Origin: Falsigemmobacter faecalis | GTDB lineage: Bacteria > Pseudomonadota > Alphaproteobacteria > Rhodobacterales > Rhodobacteraceae | Length of the DNA stretch: 41,955 nucleotides | Assembly (NCBI RefSeq): GCF_003863335.1 | Contig: NZ_RRAZ01000032.1 | Coordinates: 1-41,955 of the forward strand | Reading direction: 5' to 3' | Shown here: piece by piece, positions 1 through 9,843 of the stretch | Position numbering within the stretch: the stretch's first letter is position 1 | Layout: the number at the start of each line of letters is the position of its first letter | Notes under the pieces: generated by a model | Databases searched by the model: none | Told to the model about the DNA's origin: nothing | Seen by the model: only the letters and a program-made list of their open reading frames with translations | Position numbers and translations under genes: made by a program

Positions 1-168
1 GGAGCCGGTGGAGAAGGACGGAAGACCGACACCTTCAGGGGCTGAGTCCACGGAATCGGTGGAATCACACCCGGGCTATAGGCTCTGGGCCGATCTGAGC
101 GCCGCTTTCTTCGCCCCGGCGCGGTGCCCCCGGCAGGTCTGTAAGAGAGCCTGCCGGGGACACCGAGA
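1..168. other. Window-edge stretch with no supported gene
   Basis: I see no convincing coding sequence here. A plus-strand open frame crosses the stretch and runs antisense into manB, but it lacks a ribosome binding site and resembles no family. The notable element is the hairpin listed separately. The first 120 bases may belong to something beginning outside the window. Confidence 0.5.
128..159 (-). terminator. Strong hairpin after the rhamnose/mannose operon
   Basis: Ten-base perfect arms, CCCCGGCAGG (128-137) and CCTGCCGGGG (150-159), are separated by a 12-base loop. The hairpin lies ten bases beyond the manB stop codon on the minus strand, where an operon terminator would be expected. 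No clear T-run follows on either strand, so it could be a Rho-assisted terminator or a 3'-end stabilising structure. Confidence 0.45.
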
Positions 169-1542
169 TTATTGCCGCAAAAAGGCCCTGAGCTGCGCGA
201 GCCCGCGGGTCAGCAGATCTTCGGCAGCCCCGGCGCTTTCGGCCTCGGTATAAAGCCGCAGTTCCGGCGCATTGCCCGAGGGGCGCAGATGGATCACCCG
301 GCCCGAGGCCAGATGCAGCCGCAGACCATCGGTGCGGTCCTGCTCTGAAAGCACCTCCCCTAAGGGAGTGAGCAGCGGCGCAAAGCCCGCAGCCTCCAGC
401 CGCGCCATCAGGGCGCGGCTGGTCTCAGGCGCGATCTCTTCCAGCCGGTCGGCGGCGGTGAAACGCGCAGGCTCAGCCGCGACCAGCCCCGAAAGCGAAA
501 GTCCCGCCGATTTCGCCAGCACCAGCGGGGCGATCAGCGGCAAAAGGCTGTCGCGCGTCCAAAGCGGCGGCAGCGCGCCGCCCGGAAGTGCCGCCTCAAA
601 GCCCGCAAGAAATCCGCCATTGGCCTCATAGCCGACCACGCGGCCCCCGGCCTCTGCCATTCCCGCGATCACATAGGGAGAGCCGATCTTCGTGCGCAGC
701 ACCCGCGCGAAAGCCCCCGCCAGCCCGACCCCGCTGTTAGAGCTGACCGGGGTCACCACCACCTCTGCGCCAAGCGCGCGCGCCGTGATCTGCCCAAGGA
801 TATCCCCCGGCACGACCGCGCCTCTCTCATCCGCCATCAAGGGACGATCGCCATCGCCATCGGTTGAGACCAGCGCATCAAGGCCCTGCGCCGCGCACCA
901 GGCGGCAATCTCTGCGCGGATCGCCGGGGGCACGGCTTCGGTATCGACCGGAATAAAGCTCTCACTGCGCCCAAGGGGGATCACCGCGGCGCCAAGCGCC
1001 AGAAGCGTCTCTGCAATCAGATCGCGGCTGACGGCCGAATGCTCCCAGACCCCGATCTTCAACCCGGAAAGCGCCCCCGCCCCAAAGGCCGAGACATAGC
1101 GCCGGACCCAAGGCCCCCCCGCATCCGCCTGCTGCAAAGCCGCCGACTGCCCGCCCGGCGCGCGCCCAAGGGCGGCCAGGATCGCCGTTTCATCGGCTTT
1201 GGTGATCTCACCGCCGGGCAGATAGAACTTCAGCCCGTTGCGATCAGTCGGAATATGGCTGCCGGTCACCATAATGGCGGCCGACCCCGCCGCCATCGCG
1301 GCCAGCGCCAGCGCCGGGGTCGGCACCGCGCCGCAGTCCGTCACCGGGACCCCTTCGCCCCGCGCGGCCTCTGCCACGGAAACTGCAATCCCGGGCGAGG
1401 AGGCGCGCAGATCGCGGCCGATATAAAGCCCCCGCCCGGTCGGACAGGCCGCCAGAAAAGCCCGGGTGTAATCTGCGATCAGGGCGGGCGTCAGATCGAC
1501 CACCAGCCCCCTGAGGCCGGAGGTGCCAAACTTCGGAGCCAT
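169..1542 (-). CDS. manB: Phosphomannomutase (phosphohexomutase family)
   Basis: 457 residues, the usual length for an alpha-D-phosphohexomutase. It should interconvert mannose-6-phosphate and mannose-1-phosphate in the cytoplasm, feeding GDP-mannose synthesis. The N-terminus carries FGTSGLRG (residues 5-12). The phosphoserine loop is TGSHIPTDRNGLKFY with Ser95, the metal loop is TDGDGDRP (227-234), the sugar loop is YEANGG (305-310), and the C-terminal phosphate loop is RPSGNAPELRLY. The SHIP.DRNG form of the active-site loop is one I associate with ManB/CpsG-type enzymes rather than GlmM. Its start codon overlaps the manC stop by one base (TGATG), so translation is probably coupled. It is the last gene of the rml-man operon and a strong hairpin follows it. 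Phosphoglucomutase activity cannot be excluded from sequence alone. Confidence 0.9.
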   Translation of the reverse strand: MAPKFGTSGLRGLVVDLTPALIADYTRAFLAACPTGRGLYIGRDLRASSPGIAVSVAEAARGEGVPVTDCGAVPTPALALAAMAAGSAAIMVTGSHIPTDRNGLKFYLPGGEITKADETAILAALGRAPGGQSAALQQADAGGPWVRRYVSAFGAGALSGLKIGVWEHSAVSRDLIAETLLALGAAVIPLGRSESFIPVDTEAVPPAIRAEIAAWCAAQGLDALVSTDGDGDRPLMADERGAVVPGDILGQITARALGAEVVVTPVSSNSGVGLAGAFARVLRTKIGSPYVIAGMAEAGGRVVGYEANGGFLAGFEAALPGGALPPLWTRDSLLPLIAPLVLAKSAGLSLSGLVAAEPARFTAADRLEEIAPETSRALMARLEAAGFAPLLTPLGEVLSEQDRTDGLRLHLASGRVIHLRPSGNAPELRLYTEAESAGAAEDLLTRGLAQLRAFLRQ

Positions 1543-2969
1543 CAGCCTTTTTCCCCCTGCCCCCTCGCATAGAGGTCCTCATAGCGGATGATGTCATCTT
1601 CACCGAGATAGGTGCCGGTCTGCACCTCAATCAGCACCATCGGCACTTTGCCGGGGTTCTCAAGGCGATGCTTTGCCCCCAGCGGCACATAAATCGACTG
1701 GTTTTCCGTCACGAGGCGAACCTCTTCGCCCACGGTGATCCGCGCGGTGCCCGAGACCACGATCCAATGCTCGGCGCGGTGGACATGGCTTTGCAGGCTC
1801 AGCGCCGCACCGGGTTTGACGACGATACGTTTGACCTGAAAGCGCTCGCCCAGAGCCAGGGTCTCAAAATGCCCCCAGGGGCGCTGGTCCTGGGCAAATT
1901 TCTCGGCCTGACGCACGCCACGCGCACGCAATGTGTCGACCGCGAGTTTCACATCCTGCGCGCGGGAGCGGTCCGCGACCAGAACCGCATCGGGCATGGC
2001 CACCGCGATCAGATTGTCGAGCCCGATCCCCACCAGCTCCAGCCCCGGCGCCTCTGAGCGCAAAAGACTGTCTTTGCAGTCAATCGCCGTCACCGCGCCA
2101 AAGGCCACCACGCCATTGCTGTCGCCCGCCATCTCATCGGCGACCGCAGACCAGCTGCCCAGATCATTCCAGCCCGCCGAGAAGGGCACCACGGTCAGAT
2201 TATCCGCCCGCTCCATCACCGCGTAATCGATCGAGTCTGCGGCAACCGCCTCCCAGGGGGTGGCGGCGAGACGCAGGAAATCGAGATCCGTCACGGCGTC
2301 CGACAGCGCGTTTTCCACCGGAACGATCATCTGCGGGGCGTGATCCTCAAAGGCTTTGCGCAGCACATCGGCGCGGAAGAGGAAAATCCCCGCGTTCCAC
2401 AGAAAATGCCCCGCCGCCAGCATCTCAGCGGCCCGCGCGGCATCGGGCTTTTCCACAAAGCGCTTCAGCGGCACCGGGCCTTTGCTGCCCGCGCCTGCGC
2501 ATTCCAGCCAGCCATAGCCGGTCTCCGGCGCGGTCGGCGTGATCCCGAAGGTGACGATCTGCCCGGCTTCAGCCGCAGGCACCCCGCTGCGCACCGCGGT
2601 CTGAAAGGCGGCCGTGTCGGGGATCACGTGATCTGAGGGCGCCACCAGAACCAGAGCCTGCGGGTCTTTGCGCGCAAGATGCAGCACCGCCGCCAGGATC
2701 GCCGGCGCGGTATTGCGCGCCGCAGGTTCCAGCAGGATCTGGCCGGTGGCTTCCGCCGCCTGCATCTGCTCGGCCACGAGAAAGCGGAAATCCGGGCCGG
2801 TGACGACGAGAGGCTCGGCAAAATCCGCGCCCTTCAGCCGGGCCAGCGTGGCCTCAAAGAGGCTTTGCTTCGGATCGGTCAGCCGCGAGAACTGCTTGGG
2901 AAAGCCTTTGCGCGACAAAGGCCAGAGCCGGGTCCCCGACCCGCCGCAAAGTATCACCGGATAGATCAC
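1542..2969 (-). CDS. manC: Bifunctional mannose-1-phosphate guanylyltransferase / mannose-6-phosphate isomerase
   Basis: 475 residues, matching type II PMI-GMP enzymes (ManC/AlgA/XanB). The N-terminal nucleotidyltransferase domain has GGSGTRLWPLSRKGFPKQF (residues 9-27) and FVEKP (171-175). The C-terminal cupin isomerase domain begins near RPWGHFE (about 363) and contains QSHVHRAEHWIVVSG with metal-binding histidines. The enzyme makes mannose-6-phosphate from fructose-6-phosphate and GDP-mannose from mannose-1-phosphate. The start is GTG, preceded by GGGGAG at good spacing. A 51-base gap separates it from rmlA upstream, and it overlaps manB downstream by one base. No gmd or fucose gene is visible here, so GDP-mannose may be used directly. 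Confidence 0.93.
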   Translation of the reverse strand: MIYPVILCGGSGTRLWPLSRKGFPKQFSRLTDPKQSLFEATLARLKGADFAEPLVVTGPDFRFLVAEQMQAAEATGQILLEPAARNTAPAILAAVLHLARKDPQALVLVAPSDHVIPDTAAFQTAVRSGVPAAEAGQIVTFGITPTAPETGYGWLECAGAGSKGPVPLKRFVEKPDAARAAEMLAAGHFLWNAGIFLFRADVLRKAFEDHAPQMIVPVENALSDAVTDLDFLRLAATPWEAVAADSIDYAVMERADNLTVVPFSAGWNDLGSWSAVADEMAGDSNGVVAFGAVTAIDCKDSLLRSEAPGLELVGIGLDNLIAVAMPDAVLVADRSRAQDVKLAVDTLRARGVRQAEKFAQDQRPWGHFETLALGERFQVKRIVVKPGAALSLQSHVHRAEHWIVVSGTARITVGEEVRLVTENQSIYVPLGAKHRLENPGKVPMVLIEVQTGTYLGEDDIIRYEDLYARGQGEKG

Positions 2970-3020
2970 AACAGCTTCTCCCCCGAAACATAGGTCTTTG
3001 CGCTGAAGCAGCCGGGCGGT

Positions 3021-3902
3021 TTAGCGCTCCGCCCCCCGCAGCAGGCCTTTCAGATAAGCACCATAGCCGGTTTTCCCAAAAAGCGAGGCGCGTTCCACCA
3101 GGGCTTCATCGGAAATCCAGCCGGCCGCCCAGGCGATTTCATCGGGGCTGCCGACCTGCAGGCCCTGACGCTCCTGCAGGGTGCGCACGAAGTTGCCGGC
3201 ATCGAGCAGGCTCGCATGGGTGCCGGTGTCGAGCCAGGCATAGCCGCGGCCCATGGTCTCCACCCGCAGGCTACCGTCATGAAGATAGCTCTCCAGCAGC
3301 GTCACGATTTCCAGCTCCCCCCGCGGTGAGGGTTTGACGGCGCGGGCGCGCTCAGGGGCGGTGCCATCGAGGAAGTAAAGCCCGGTGACGGCGTAGTTCG
3401 AGGGCGGCGCGGGCGGCTTTTCGATGATCGCTTTCACGGTGCCGTCTTTGTCGAAATCGACCACGCCATACCGTTCAGGGTCGGAGACGTGATAGCCAAA
3501 AACCGTGCCACCGGCCTCAGGGGCGGCCTGCATCATTTCGGGCAGACCATGGCCGAAGAAGACGTTGTCACCCAGAACCATGGCCGAGGGCGCACCCTCC
3601 AGGAAATCCTCCGCCAGAAGGTAAGCCTGGGCCAGACCATCGGGCGAAGGCTGCACGATCCAGGTCAGCGCGATGCCCCACTGGCTGCCGTCGCCGAGCA
3701 CGCGCTGGAACTGCTCCTGGTCATGCGGCGTGGTGATCACCGCGATCTCGCGGATCCCCGCCAGCATCAGCACCGAGAGCGGGTAATAGATCATCGGCTT
3801 GTCATAAAGCGGCAGCAGCTGCTTGGAGACGCCCATGGTCAGCGGATAAAGCCGCGTGCCGGAGCCGCCGGCGAGGATGATGCCTTTGCGATTGCTGCTC
3901 AT
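3021..3902 (-). CDS. rmlA: Glucose-1-phosphate thymidylyltransferase
   Basis: 293 residues, typical for RmlA (RfbA). It catalyses dTTP plus glucose-1-phosphate to dTDP-glucose, the first step to dTDP-L-rhamnose. The motifs GGSGTRLYPLT (12-22), SKQLLP (26-31), KPMIYYPL (35-42), VLGDNVFFG and AWLDTGTH are all present. The start codon shares ATGA with the rmlD stop, so the two genes are translationally coupled. Gene order in this operon is rmlC-B-D-A. Confidence 0.96.
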   Translation of the reverse strand: MSSNRKGIILAGGSGTRLYPLTMGVSKQLLPLYDKPMIYYPLSVLMLAGIREIAVITTPHDQEQFQRVLGDGSQWGIALTWIVQPSPDGLAQAYLLAEDFLEGAPSAMVLGDNVFFGHGLPEMMQAAPEAGGTVFGYHVSDPERYGVVDFDKDGTVKAIIEKPPAPPSNYAVTGLYFLDGTAPERARAVKPSPRGELEIVTLLESYLHDGSLRVETMGRGYAWLDTGTHASLLDAGNFVRTLQERQGLQVGSPDEIAWAAGWISDEALVERASLFGKTGYGAYLKGLLRGAER

Positions 3903-4753
3903 GGCTGCTCTCCAATCTCTTTCAAAACGCGGGTGAGGCCGTCGCGCCAGTCCGGGCGCTGAATGCCGAAGTCGGCTTCCAGGCTTTGGCAGTCGAGCCG
4001 CGAATTGCCTGGGCGTTTTGCGGGGGTGGGATATTGATCGGTGGTGATATCGGTGACAGCGACTTTCAGGCCGCTTTGCGCAAAAATCTCGCGGGCGAAA
4101 TCGGCCCAGGAGACATCCGGCGCACCGGAGAAGTGCCAGGTGCCGCCCTTCGCGCGGTCGGCCAGCATCGCGCGGCCCATGGTGATCAGCGCTTCGGCAA
4201 TCGCGCCCGCCGGGGTCGGCCCGCCGATCTGATCGCCGACCACCGTCAGGTGATCGCGGCTCGCGCCAAGCCGCAGCATGGTTTTCACGAAATTATGGCC
4301 GTGGCTCGAGAAGACCCAGGAGGTGCGCAAAATGGCATGCTGCCCGCCCGCGGCCCGGATCGCCTCTTCCCCCGCCAGCTTCGTGCGCCCGTAAGCGCCC
4401 AGGGGTGCCGTCGGGTGATCGGGCGCAAAGGGGCGGGTCCCCGCGCCGTCAAAGACGTAATCGGTTGAGACATGCAGGAAGGGCAGGTGCTTTGCCGCTG
4501 CTGCCCGCGCAATCGCGCCGGGGGTCTCGCCGTTCACGATGAGGGCCGCCGCTTCTTCCGCTTCCGCCTTATCCACCGCCGTCCAGGCGGCGGCATTGAT
4601 CACCAGATCACCGTCAAAGCCCGAAACCCGGGCCGCGCAACCCGCCGGATCCATCTGATCGGCCTCAGCGCGGGAGAGAAACACCGCCCCCGGCAGCCGG
4701 GCGCAAAGCTCCTGCGCCAGCTGGCCGGTGGCCCCGAAAACCAGCGCCTTCAT
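3899..4753 (-). CDS. rmlD: dTDP-4-dehydrorhamnose reductase
   Basis: 284 residues from the start chosen here. RmlD is an NAD(P)H-dependent short-chain reductase catalysing the last step to dTDP-L-rhamnose. The Rossmann motif [10 protein letters not shown] opens the protein, followed by STDYVFDG and [11 protein letters not shown] (the Tyr-x3-Lys catalytic pair). The frame stays open 54 bases further upstream, but the Rossmann strand [10 protein letters not shown] begins at 4753 and its ATG shares ATGA with the rmlB stop, as elsewhere in this operon. I therefore chose 4753. Confidence 0.94.
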   Translation of the reverse strand: MKALVFGATGQLAQELCARLPGAVFLSRAEADQMDPAGCAARVSGFDGDLVINAAAWTAVDKAEAEEAAALIVNGETPGAIARAAAAKHLPFLHVSTDYVFDGAGTRPFAPDHPTAPLGAYGRTKLAGEEAIRAAGGQHAILRTSWVFSSHGHNFVKTMLRLGASRDHLTVVGDQIGGPTPAGAIAEALITMGRAMLADRAKGGTWHFSGAPDVSWADFAREIFAQSGLKVAVTDITTDQYPTPAKRPGNSRLDCQSLEADFGIQRPDWRDGLTRVLKEIGEQP

Positions 4754-5799
4754 GCTTTGGTCCCCAGCCGCTGGCCAACCCCGGCGCGCGCCTGCAAAGG
4801 CCGCCACCAGGCCTCATTGTCGAGATACCATTGCACCGTCAGCGCCAGCCCCTCTTCCACCGTGACCGAGGGACGCCAGCCCAGTTCCTCACGGATGCGG
4901 GAAGGATCAATGGCATAGCGCGCATCATGGCCCGGGCGGTCGGTCACAAAGGTGATCTGATCGGCGTAAGAGCCGCTGTCTTTCGGGCGCTTTTCATCGA
5001 GGATGGCGCAGAGCGTTTTGACCAGCTCCAGGTTGGTGCGCTCATTCTCGCCGCCGATGTTGTAGCTGCGGCCCAGCTCGCCCTTTTCGATCACCGTCAG
5101 CAGCGCATCGGCGTGATCTTCGACATAAAGCCAGTCGCGGATGTTCGAGCCATCGCCATAGATCGGCAACGGTTTCCCGGCCAAAGCATTGAGAATGACC
5201 ACCGGGATCAGCTTTTCCGGGAAGTGGAACGGCCCGTAATTGTTCGAGCAATTGGTCAGCACCACCGGCAGGCCGTAAGTCTCGGCCCAGGCCCGCACCA
5301 GATGGTCTGACGCGGCTTTGCTGGCCGAATAGGGCGAGCGCGGATCGTAAGGCGTGGTTTCGGTAAACTGCACCGCCGGATCCGCGGGCAGCGAGCCGAA
5401 CACCTCATCGGTTGAGATGTGATGGAAACGAAAGCCCGCGGGCTTGCCGGCACGCATCCAATACGCCCGTGCCGCCTCCAGCATATTAAAGGTGCCGGTG
5501 ATATTGGTCTCGATGAAATCGCCCGGCCCGTCGATCGAGCGATCAACATGGCTTTCGGCCGCGAGATGCATCACCGCATCGGGGGCATGCGCCGCAAAGA
5601 TCCGGTCCAGCGCCGCGCGGTCGCGGATATCGGCCTCTTCAAAGGCATAGGCGGAATGATCCGCCACCGAGGCGACATTGTCGAGGCAGGCGGCATAGGT
5701 CAGCGCATCAAGGTTCACCACGGCGTGCCCGCGCGCAATCGCCTGGCGCACCACGGCCGAGCCGATAAATCCGGCACCGCCGGTGATCAGAAGCTTCAT
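4750..5799 (-). CDS. rmlB: dTDP-glucose 4,6-dehydratase
   Basis: 349 residues, normal for RmlB (RfbB), an extended short-chain dehydrogenase with bound NAD that converts dTDP-glucose to dTDP-4-keto-6-deoxyglucose. Visible motifs are GGAGFIGS (7-14), [12 protein letters not shown] (78-89), the catalytic STDEVFG (129-135) and YSASK (157-161). [14 protein letters not shown] is diagnostic of the subfamily. It overlaps both neighbours by four bases (ATGA). Confidence 0.96.
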   Translation of the reverse strand: MKLLITGGAGFIGSAVVRQAIARGHAVVNLDALTYAACLDNVASVADHSAYAFEEADIRDRAALDRIFAAHAPDAVMHLAAESHVDRSIDGPGDFIETNITGTFNMLEAARAYWMRAGKPAGFRFHHISTDEVFGSLPADPAVQFTETTPYDPRSPYSASKAASDHLVRAWAETYGLPVVLTNCSNNYGPFHFPEKLIPVVILNALAGKPLPIYGDGSNIRDWLYVEDHADALLTVIEKGELGRSYNIGGENERTNLELVKTLCAILDEKRPKDSGSYADQITFVTDRPGHDARYAIDPSRIREELGWRPSVTVEEGLALTVQWYLDNEAWWRPLQARAGVGQRLGTKA

Positions 5800-6368
5800 G
5801 CCTGGCTCTCCATGGTGAAGGGGCTGTCAAAATCGGCGAAATCCTGTGCCTGCGCATCTTTGGGCGAGAGCAGCGCCTGATCGGACGTGATCCCCCACTC
5901 AATGCCCAGCGAGGCGCTGGCCCAATGCACCGCCCCGTCACATTCGGGCGCGTAATGATCGGTGCATTTATAGATGATCTCGCAATCATCGCTCAGCGTC
6001 ACAAAGCCATGCAGGAAGCCCGCCGGGATCCAGAGCTGACGGCCATTCTCAAAGCTCAGCTCCTCGGCCACCCATTCGCCGTAAGTCGGGCTGCCGCGGC
6101 GGATATCCACCGCCACATCCAAAAGTGCCCCGCGCCCGCAGCGCACAAGTTTGCCCTGCGCATGCGGTGGCGACTGGAAATGCAGCCCCCGCACCGTGCC
6201 TTTGCGGGTCGAGAAGGAATGGTTGTCCTGCACGAACTCCGGCAGCTCCAGCCCCGCCTGTAAAAGCGTGCGCCGGTTCCAGCTTTCGGAAAAAAAGCCC
6301 CGGTCATCGCCAAAGCGCTTCGGTTCCAGCACGGCAACGCCCGCGAGTTTCGTCCGGGTTATCTGCAT
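5796..6368 (-). CDS. rmlC: dTDP-4-dehydrorhamnose 3,5-epimerase
   Basis: 190 residues from ATG at 6368. RmlC is a cupin-fold epimerase acting at C3 and C5 of the dTDP-4-keto sugar. Landmarks are [10 protein letters not shown] (21-30), GLHFQ with the catalytic His63, IPAGFLHGF (115-123) and the catalytic Tyr133 region [12 protein letters not shown]. The frame remains open 159 bases further upstream, but those residues do not look like RmlC and would overlap the terminator of the ABC gene. The family N-terminus fits 6368, and a purine-rich GAGAGTGAGA lies just before it. This is the first gene of the operon, so its promoter should lie within 6369-6513; I could not pick out confident -35/-10 boxes. 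Confidence 0.94.
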   Translation of the reverse strand: MQITRTKLAGVAVLEPKRFGDDRGFFSESWNRRTLLQAGLELPEFVQDNHSFSTRKGTVRGLHFQSPPHAQGKLVRCGRGALLDVAVDIRRGSPTYGEWVAEELSFENGRQLWIPAGFLHGFVTLSDDCEIIYKCTDHYAPECDGAVHWASASLGIEWGITSDQALLSPKDAQAQDFADFDSPFTMESQA

Positions 6369-6513
6369 TCTCACTCTCGCAATTGGATCCCATTGCCCCG
6401 CAGCAGCGCCCGAAGCAGCCCTGCGATCATAAGCAAATCCTGCGGTTTTGTCAGCGCAGCCCGTAAAACACCGCGGGTCTTCGCCAGGGGGCAAAACGCG
6501 CCTTTGAAAACCA

Positions 6514-6539
6514 CAACGCCGGGACAAGGCCCGGCGTTG
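6514..6539 (-). terminator. Rho-independent terminator of the ABC transporter gene
   Basis: Perfect ten-base arms CAACGCCGGG and CCCGGCGTTG flank a six-base loop. Read on the minus strand the hairpin is followed by TGGTTTTC, a short T-run. It lies about 50 bases after the ABC gene stop and before rmlC, so it separates the exporter from the rhamnose operon. Confidence 0.7.
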
Positions 6540-6591
6540 CAGAGGATCTGAAAATCAGTCCCCGATGTCCTTCTGACGGCTCAGACGAGGG

Positions 6592-8394
6592 TCACTCAGA
6601 CAGACGCTCCGCCCGCTCAACCCCGCCAAACTGCTGGTCATAAAGCTTGCGGAAGGCCCCGTTGCGGGCCAGCAGCTCTGCGGCCGTGCCATATTCCAGC
6701 ACCTGACCCTGACCTAAGACATAGATCCGGTCGGCTTCCAGAATGGTGGAAAGCCGATGCGCGATGACGATGGTCGTGGCGCCTTCCGAGACGCGCTCAA
6801 GGCCCTCTTTCACAAAGCCCTCAGAGACCGAGTCGAGCGCCGAGGTCGCCTCATCGAGCAGCAGCACCCGGGCGCGGCGCAAAAAGGCCCGCGCAATCGC
6901 CAGCCGCTGGCGCTGCCCGCCCGACAGGAAGGTGCCGTTTTCACCCACCGGGGTCTGATAGCCCTGGGCCATCTTTTCGATGAACTCATGGGCATGGGCC
7001 GCGCGGGCCGCCTCCATGACCTCTTCATCGCTGGCCTCGGGGCGCGAGCAGCGGATGTTTTCCATCACGCTTGACGAAAAGAGAAAGGTGTCCTGCCCCA
7101 CGAAGGACATCTGACTGCGCAGACTGTCAAAGGTGACCCCGGCGATATCGGTGCCGTCAAAGAGCACCCGGCCTGAGGTCGGATCATAAAACCGCATCAG
7201 AAGATTGATGATCGTCGATTTACCGGCCCCGGATTCCCCCACCAGCGCCGTGGTTTTGCCGCCCTGAAACTCAATATTAAGCCCCGAAACGGCCTTCTCG
7301 CCACTGCCATAAGCAAAGCTCACATCCTCAAAGCGCACCGCGCCTTCGGTCAGCTTCAGATCCTTTGCGCCGCTGGTTTCGCGGATGGTGATGTCGCGGT
7401 CGACCAGCTCAAAGAGCATGCCCGCGCCGATCTTCATCCCCTCCATGGAGACCCGCATCCGCGACAGCCGCTTGGCCGGCTCATAGGCCATCAGAAGCGC
7501 GGTGACGAAGGACATCAGCTGCCCCGCCGTGGTCGGCTCTCCGCCGGTGATATTGACGGCCGACAGCCAGACCACCCCGGCAATCGCCACACCCGACAGC
7601 GTCTCCATCATCGGAGAGGTGATCGCCTCCAGGCGGATCATCGAATTGGCGCGCTTTTCCACCTCGCCCACGGCCTTTTCCATCCGCGCATTCATCACCT
7701 TCTCCAGCGAGAAGATCTTGATGACGCGGATGCCGGTAGAGGTTTCCTGCAGCACCTTCAGGATCTCGGCCATGCCCGCCATCTGCTGGCTCATGATGGC
7801 GCGCACAAAGCCAAGGATCAGCCGGATGCCCACAAAAATCAGCGGCGCCAGAATGATCGAGGCGATCGACAGCACCGGCTGCTGGTAAAACATCACCCCA
7901 ATGAGGCCGATCAGCGTCAGCAGATCGCGCACCATAGAGGTCACAATCAGATCAATCAGCGCCCGCGCGGCATTGGCGCCATGGGTCACGCGCATCAGAA
8001 GGTCTGAGGATTCCGTCAGATTGAAGAAATCCACCCCCTGCTTGAGCAGCCGGTCATACACCCGGCGCTGCTGCTGCGCGACGATGCCATTGCCCGCCCG
8101 TGCCATCGAGACCGACTGCACATAGGTCGCAAAGCCCTTGATGGTGAAAATCGCGATCACCATCAGCGCAACCGCCGTCACACGGCCGCGGTTGCCAGGA
8201 TCGGTCATGGTGTCGACGATGGCCTGCATCGACCAGGCCGTCAGCGCCGACATGCTTGCAACCGCAACCATGGCGGCCACCCCGAGGGCATAATATTTGC
8301 CCTGACGCTTCAGCCCCATCTTCAGCAGGCGAAAGATCAGCCCGTCTTTCCAGCCCGGCTTCGTGGCAGGCGGCACATTGCTATTCTCAGCCAT
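6592..8394 (-). CDS. MsbA-like ABC exporter, fused membrane and ATPase domains
   Basis: 600 residues. An N-terminal membrane domain (about 25-320, six hydrophobic segments) is fused to an ABC ATPase domain (about 345-590). The ATPase has Walker A GESGAGKST (about 384), signature LSGGQ (about 488), Walker B VLLLDEATSALD and the switch histidine in IVIAHRLST. It is a half-transporter that should dimerise in the inner membrane. Family relatives export lipid A, lipid-linked sugars or peptides. AAGGAAAC lies upstream of the ATG and a clear terminator follows, so it is monocistronic. Its position next to the rhamnose operon suggests export of a glycan-related lipid or intermediate. No HlyD-type partner is nearby, so type I secretion of the RTX proteins is possible but unsupported. 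Confidence 0.88.
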   Translation of the reverse strand: MAENSNVPPATKPGWKDGLIFRLLKMGLKRQGKYYALGVAAMVAVASMSALTAWSMQAIVDTMTDPGNRGRVTAVALMVIAIFTIKGFATYVQSVSMARAGNGIVAQQQRRVYDRLLKQGVDFFNLTESSDLLMRVTHGANAARALIDLIVTSMVRDLLTLIGLIGVMFYQQPVLSIASIILAPLIFVGIRLILGFVRAIMSQQMAGMAEILKVLQETSTGIRVIKIFSLEKVMNARMEKAVGEVEKRANSMIRLEAITSPMMETLSGVAIAGVVWLSAVNITGGEPTTAGQLMSFVTALLMAYEPAKRLSRMRVSMEGMKIGAGMLFELVDRDITIRETSGAKDLKLTEGAVRFEDVSFAYGSGEKAVSGLNIEFQGGKTTALVGESGAGKSTIINLLMRFYDPTSGRVLFDGTDIAGVTFDSLRSQMSFVGQDTFLFSSSVMENIRCSRPEASDEEVMEAARAAHAHEFIEKMAQGYQTPVGENGTFLSGGQRQRLAIARAFLRRARVLLLDEATSALDSVSEGFVKEGLERVSEGATTIVIAHRLSTILEADRIYVLGQGQVLEYGTAAELLARNGAFRKLYDQQFGGVERAERLSE

Positions 8395-9087
8395 CAGACT
8401 TTTAAGTTTCCTTGGATCAGTGCATTTCCCTACTCAAAAAGCCGCATTCCCGCAACAATCCGCCTGAAAGAGCAGGCTGAGAGGCACAGAACGGCGCGGC
8501 TTTCCGCCCTCGTCAGCGGCAGTGCAAAGCAGGGTCCGGCACAGGGACGTCAGAGTTTCAGGCGGTAATTCAACACGATGCGGTGGTCCGGCGACGGCAG
8601 GACCGGCCCGGCAGGCGGCAGCGCGACATCCGCGCGTGATCGGGTATATGGGGCGGGCAAAGCGAAGTTACAGGCCCCCCCTCCTGCGACCCATTGGAAG
8701 ACGCGGGCCTGAAGCGCCGCAACGCCCTCGCGAAGCAGGGACGATGTAATGCCCGGCCCCGCCGCTTCGGGCCGCCCGGTTGAGAGTTTCGCTTCGACAC
8801 AAAACCCGCAGAGGCCTGATCTGATCTTCGGCAGAGCCCTGTCGCCGCCTGAAGGCCTTCACCGCAGATAAGGGCCGCGCGAAACCTGTTTCACAAAGCG
8901 CGTAAAACCCGGAAAGTCACAGGATTGCGCAGCCGCTGAGACGAATACGGGGATGTGATAAGTCCGGTTTATCGGATATGAAGCGGATGCTTTGACGAAC
9001 GAAGCCCGGAAAGCCCCTTTCAGTCCGGGGTTTTCGCACCTCTGTCGCCATGACGGTCCGGTGCCTTTTCACACCACCTCAGGCGGT
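8395..9087. other. 693-base stretch without an identifiable intact gene
   Basis: No complete gene is evident. On the minus strand one frame is open from a stop near 8859 down to a stop at 8550-8552, about 102 codons, ending in HRIVLNYRLKL. Alternating hydrophobic residues at a C-terminus like this recall outer-membrane beta-barrel ends. The frame has no ATG or usable start, its third-position GC is lower than in neighbouring genes, and other frames are also open, so it is at best a decayed 3' fragment. The exporter promoter should lie in the part nearest 8395. Confidence 0.4.
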
Positions 9088-9714
9088 TCAGCGCGCGCGA
9101 AACGACGGCGCAAGCGTCGCGGCGCCAAGGGTCAGAAGAATGGCCCCCGCGCCCAGATCAATCCCGCGCTTCAGGCCGCGATAGCCGCGTTGCAAAGCCG
9201 GCAGGCCAAAGACCAGAGCCAGCAGCCCGTGCCAGACCACCGAAAGCCCCGTCAGCCCGGCCACCGCCGCCAGATGATAAGACAGCCCCGGCGCGTCAGG
9301 CGCGGTCAGCGCAAAGGCACTGCCGAAAAAGGCCAGCGCTTTAGGATTGGTGATGCTGGTCAGAAATCCCTTTGCAACCAAAGATCCCTGCGCCGGGACC
9401 TGCGCCTCCCGGGCGGGTCCGGCCGAGAGGCCGCTGCGCATCATCATCAGTCCCAGCCAGGCCAGATAAAGCCCCGCCCCGATCCGGATCGCGGTCTGCG
9501 CCCAGACCGCCGAAGCCAGAAGCGGGCCCAGCCCCAGAACGGTGAGAGAGGACCACACAAAGGTCGCCCCCGCCACACCAAGCGCGACCCGAAGCCCCGC
9601 CAGCCGCCCCGAGCGCGCCGAGACCGAAGCGATCAGCAGAAAAACCGGACCCGGACTGCAGCAGGCCAGCAGGAAAATTCCACCCAGAGCCAGAAGGCTT
9701 TGCTCAATGCTCAC
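9088..9714 (-). CDS. LysE/RhtB-family amino-acid exporter
   Basis: 208 residues, the family's usual length. It is an inner-membrane protein with five to six hydrophobic segments. It shows the conserved CSPGPVFLL near residue 20, the GxRVALGVA segment and SITNPKALAFFGSA around residue 125. Relatives export lysine, homoserine, threonine and other amino acids; the substrate cannot be read from sequence. The start is GTG. It has no evident role in polysaccharide synthesis and is probably an accessory passenger gene. Confidence 0.85.
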   Translation of the reverse strand: MSIEQSLLALGGIFLLACCSPGPVFLLIASVSARSGRLAGLRVALGVAGATFVWSSLTVLGLGPLLASAVWAQTAIRIGAGLYLAWLGLMMMRSGLSAGPAREAQVPAQGSLVAKGFLTSITNPKALAFFGSAFALTAPDAPGLSYHLAAVAGLTGLSVVWHGLLALVFGLPALQRGYRGLKRGIDLGAGAILLTLGAATLAPSFRAR

Positions 9715-9843
9715 AAAAACTGTCCCGCTGTTTGCGCCAAGGCTAGCATCCCGCCGCTTTACGTCAACGCCGCAGAAAACAGAGCCCCGGGGCGCGATTG
9801 CAGCCGCCTCTGCAGGCCGCCCCCTGAAAGGCCGGACTTTGTG

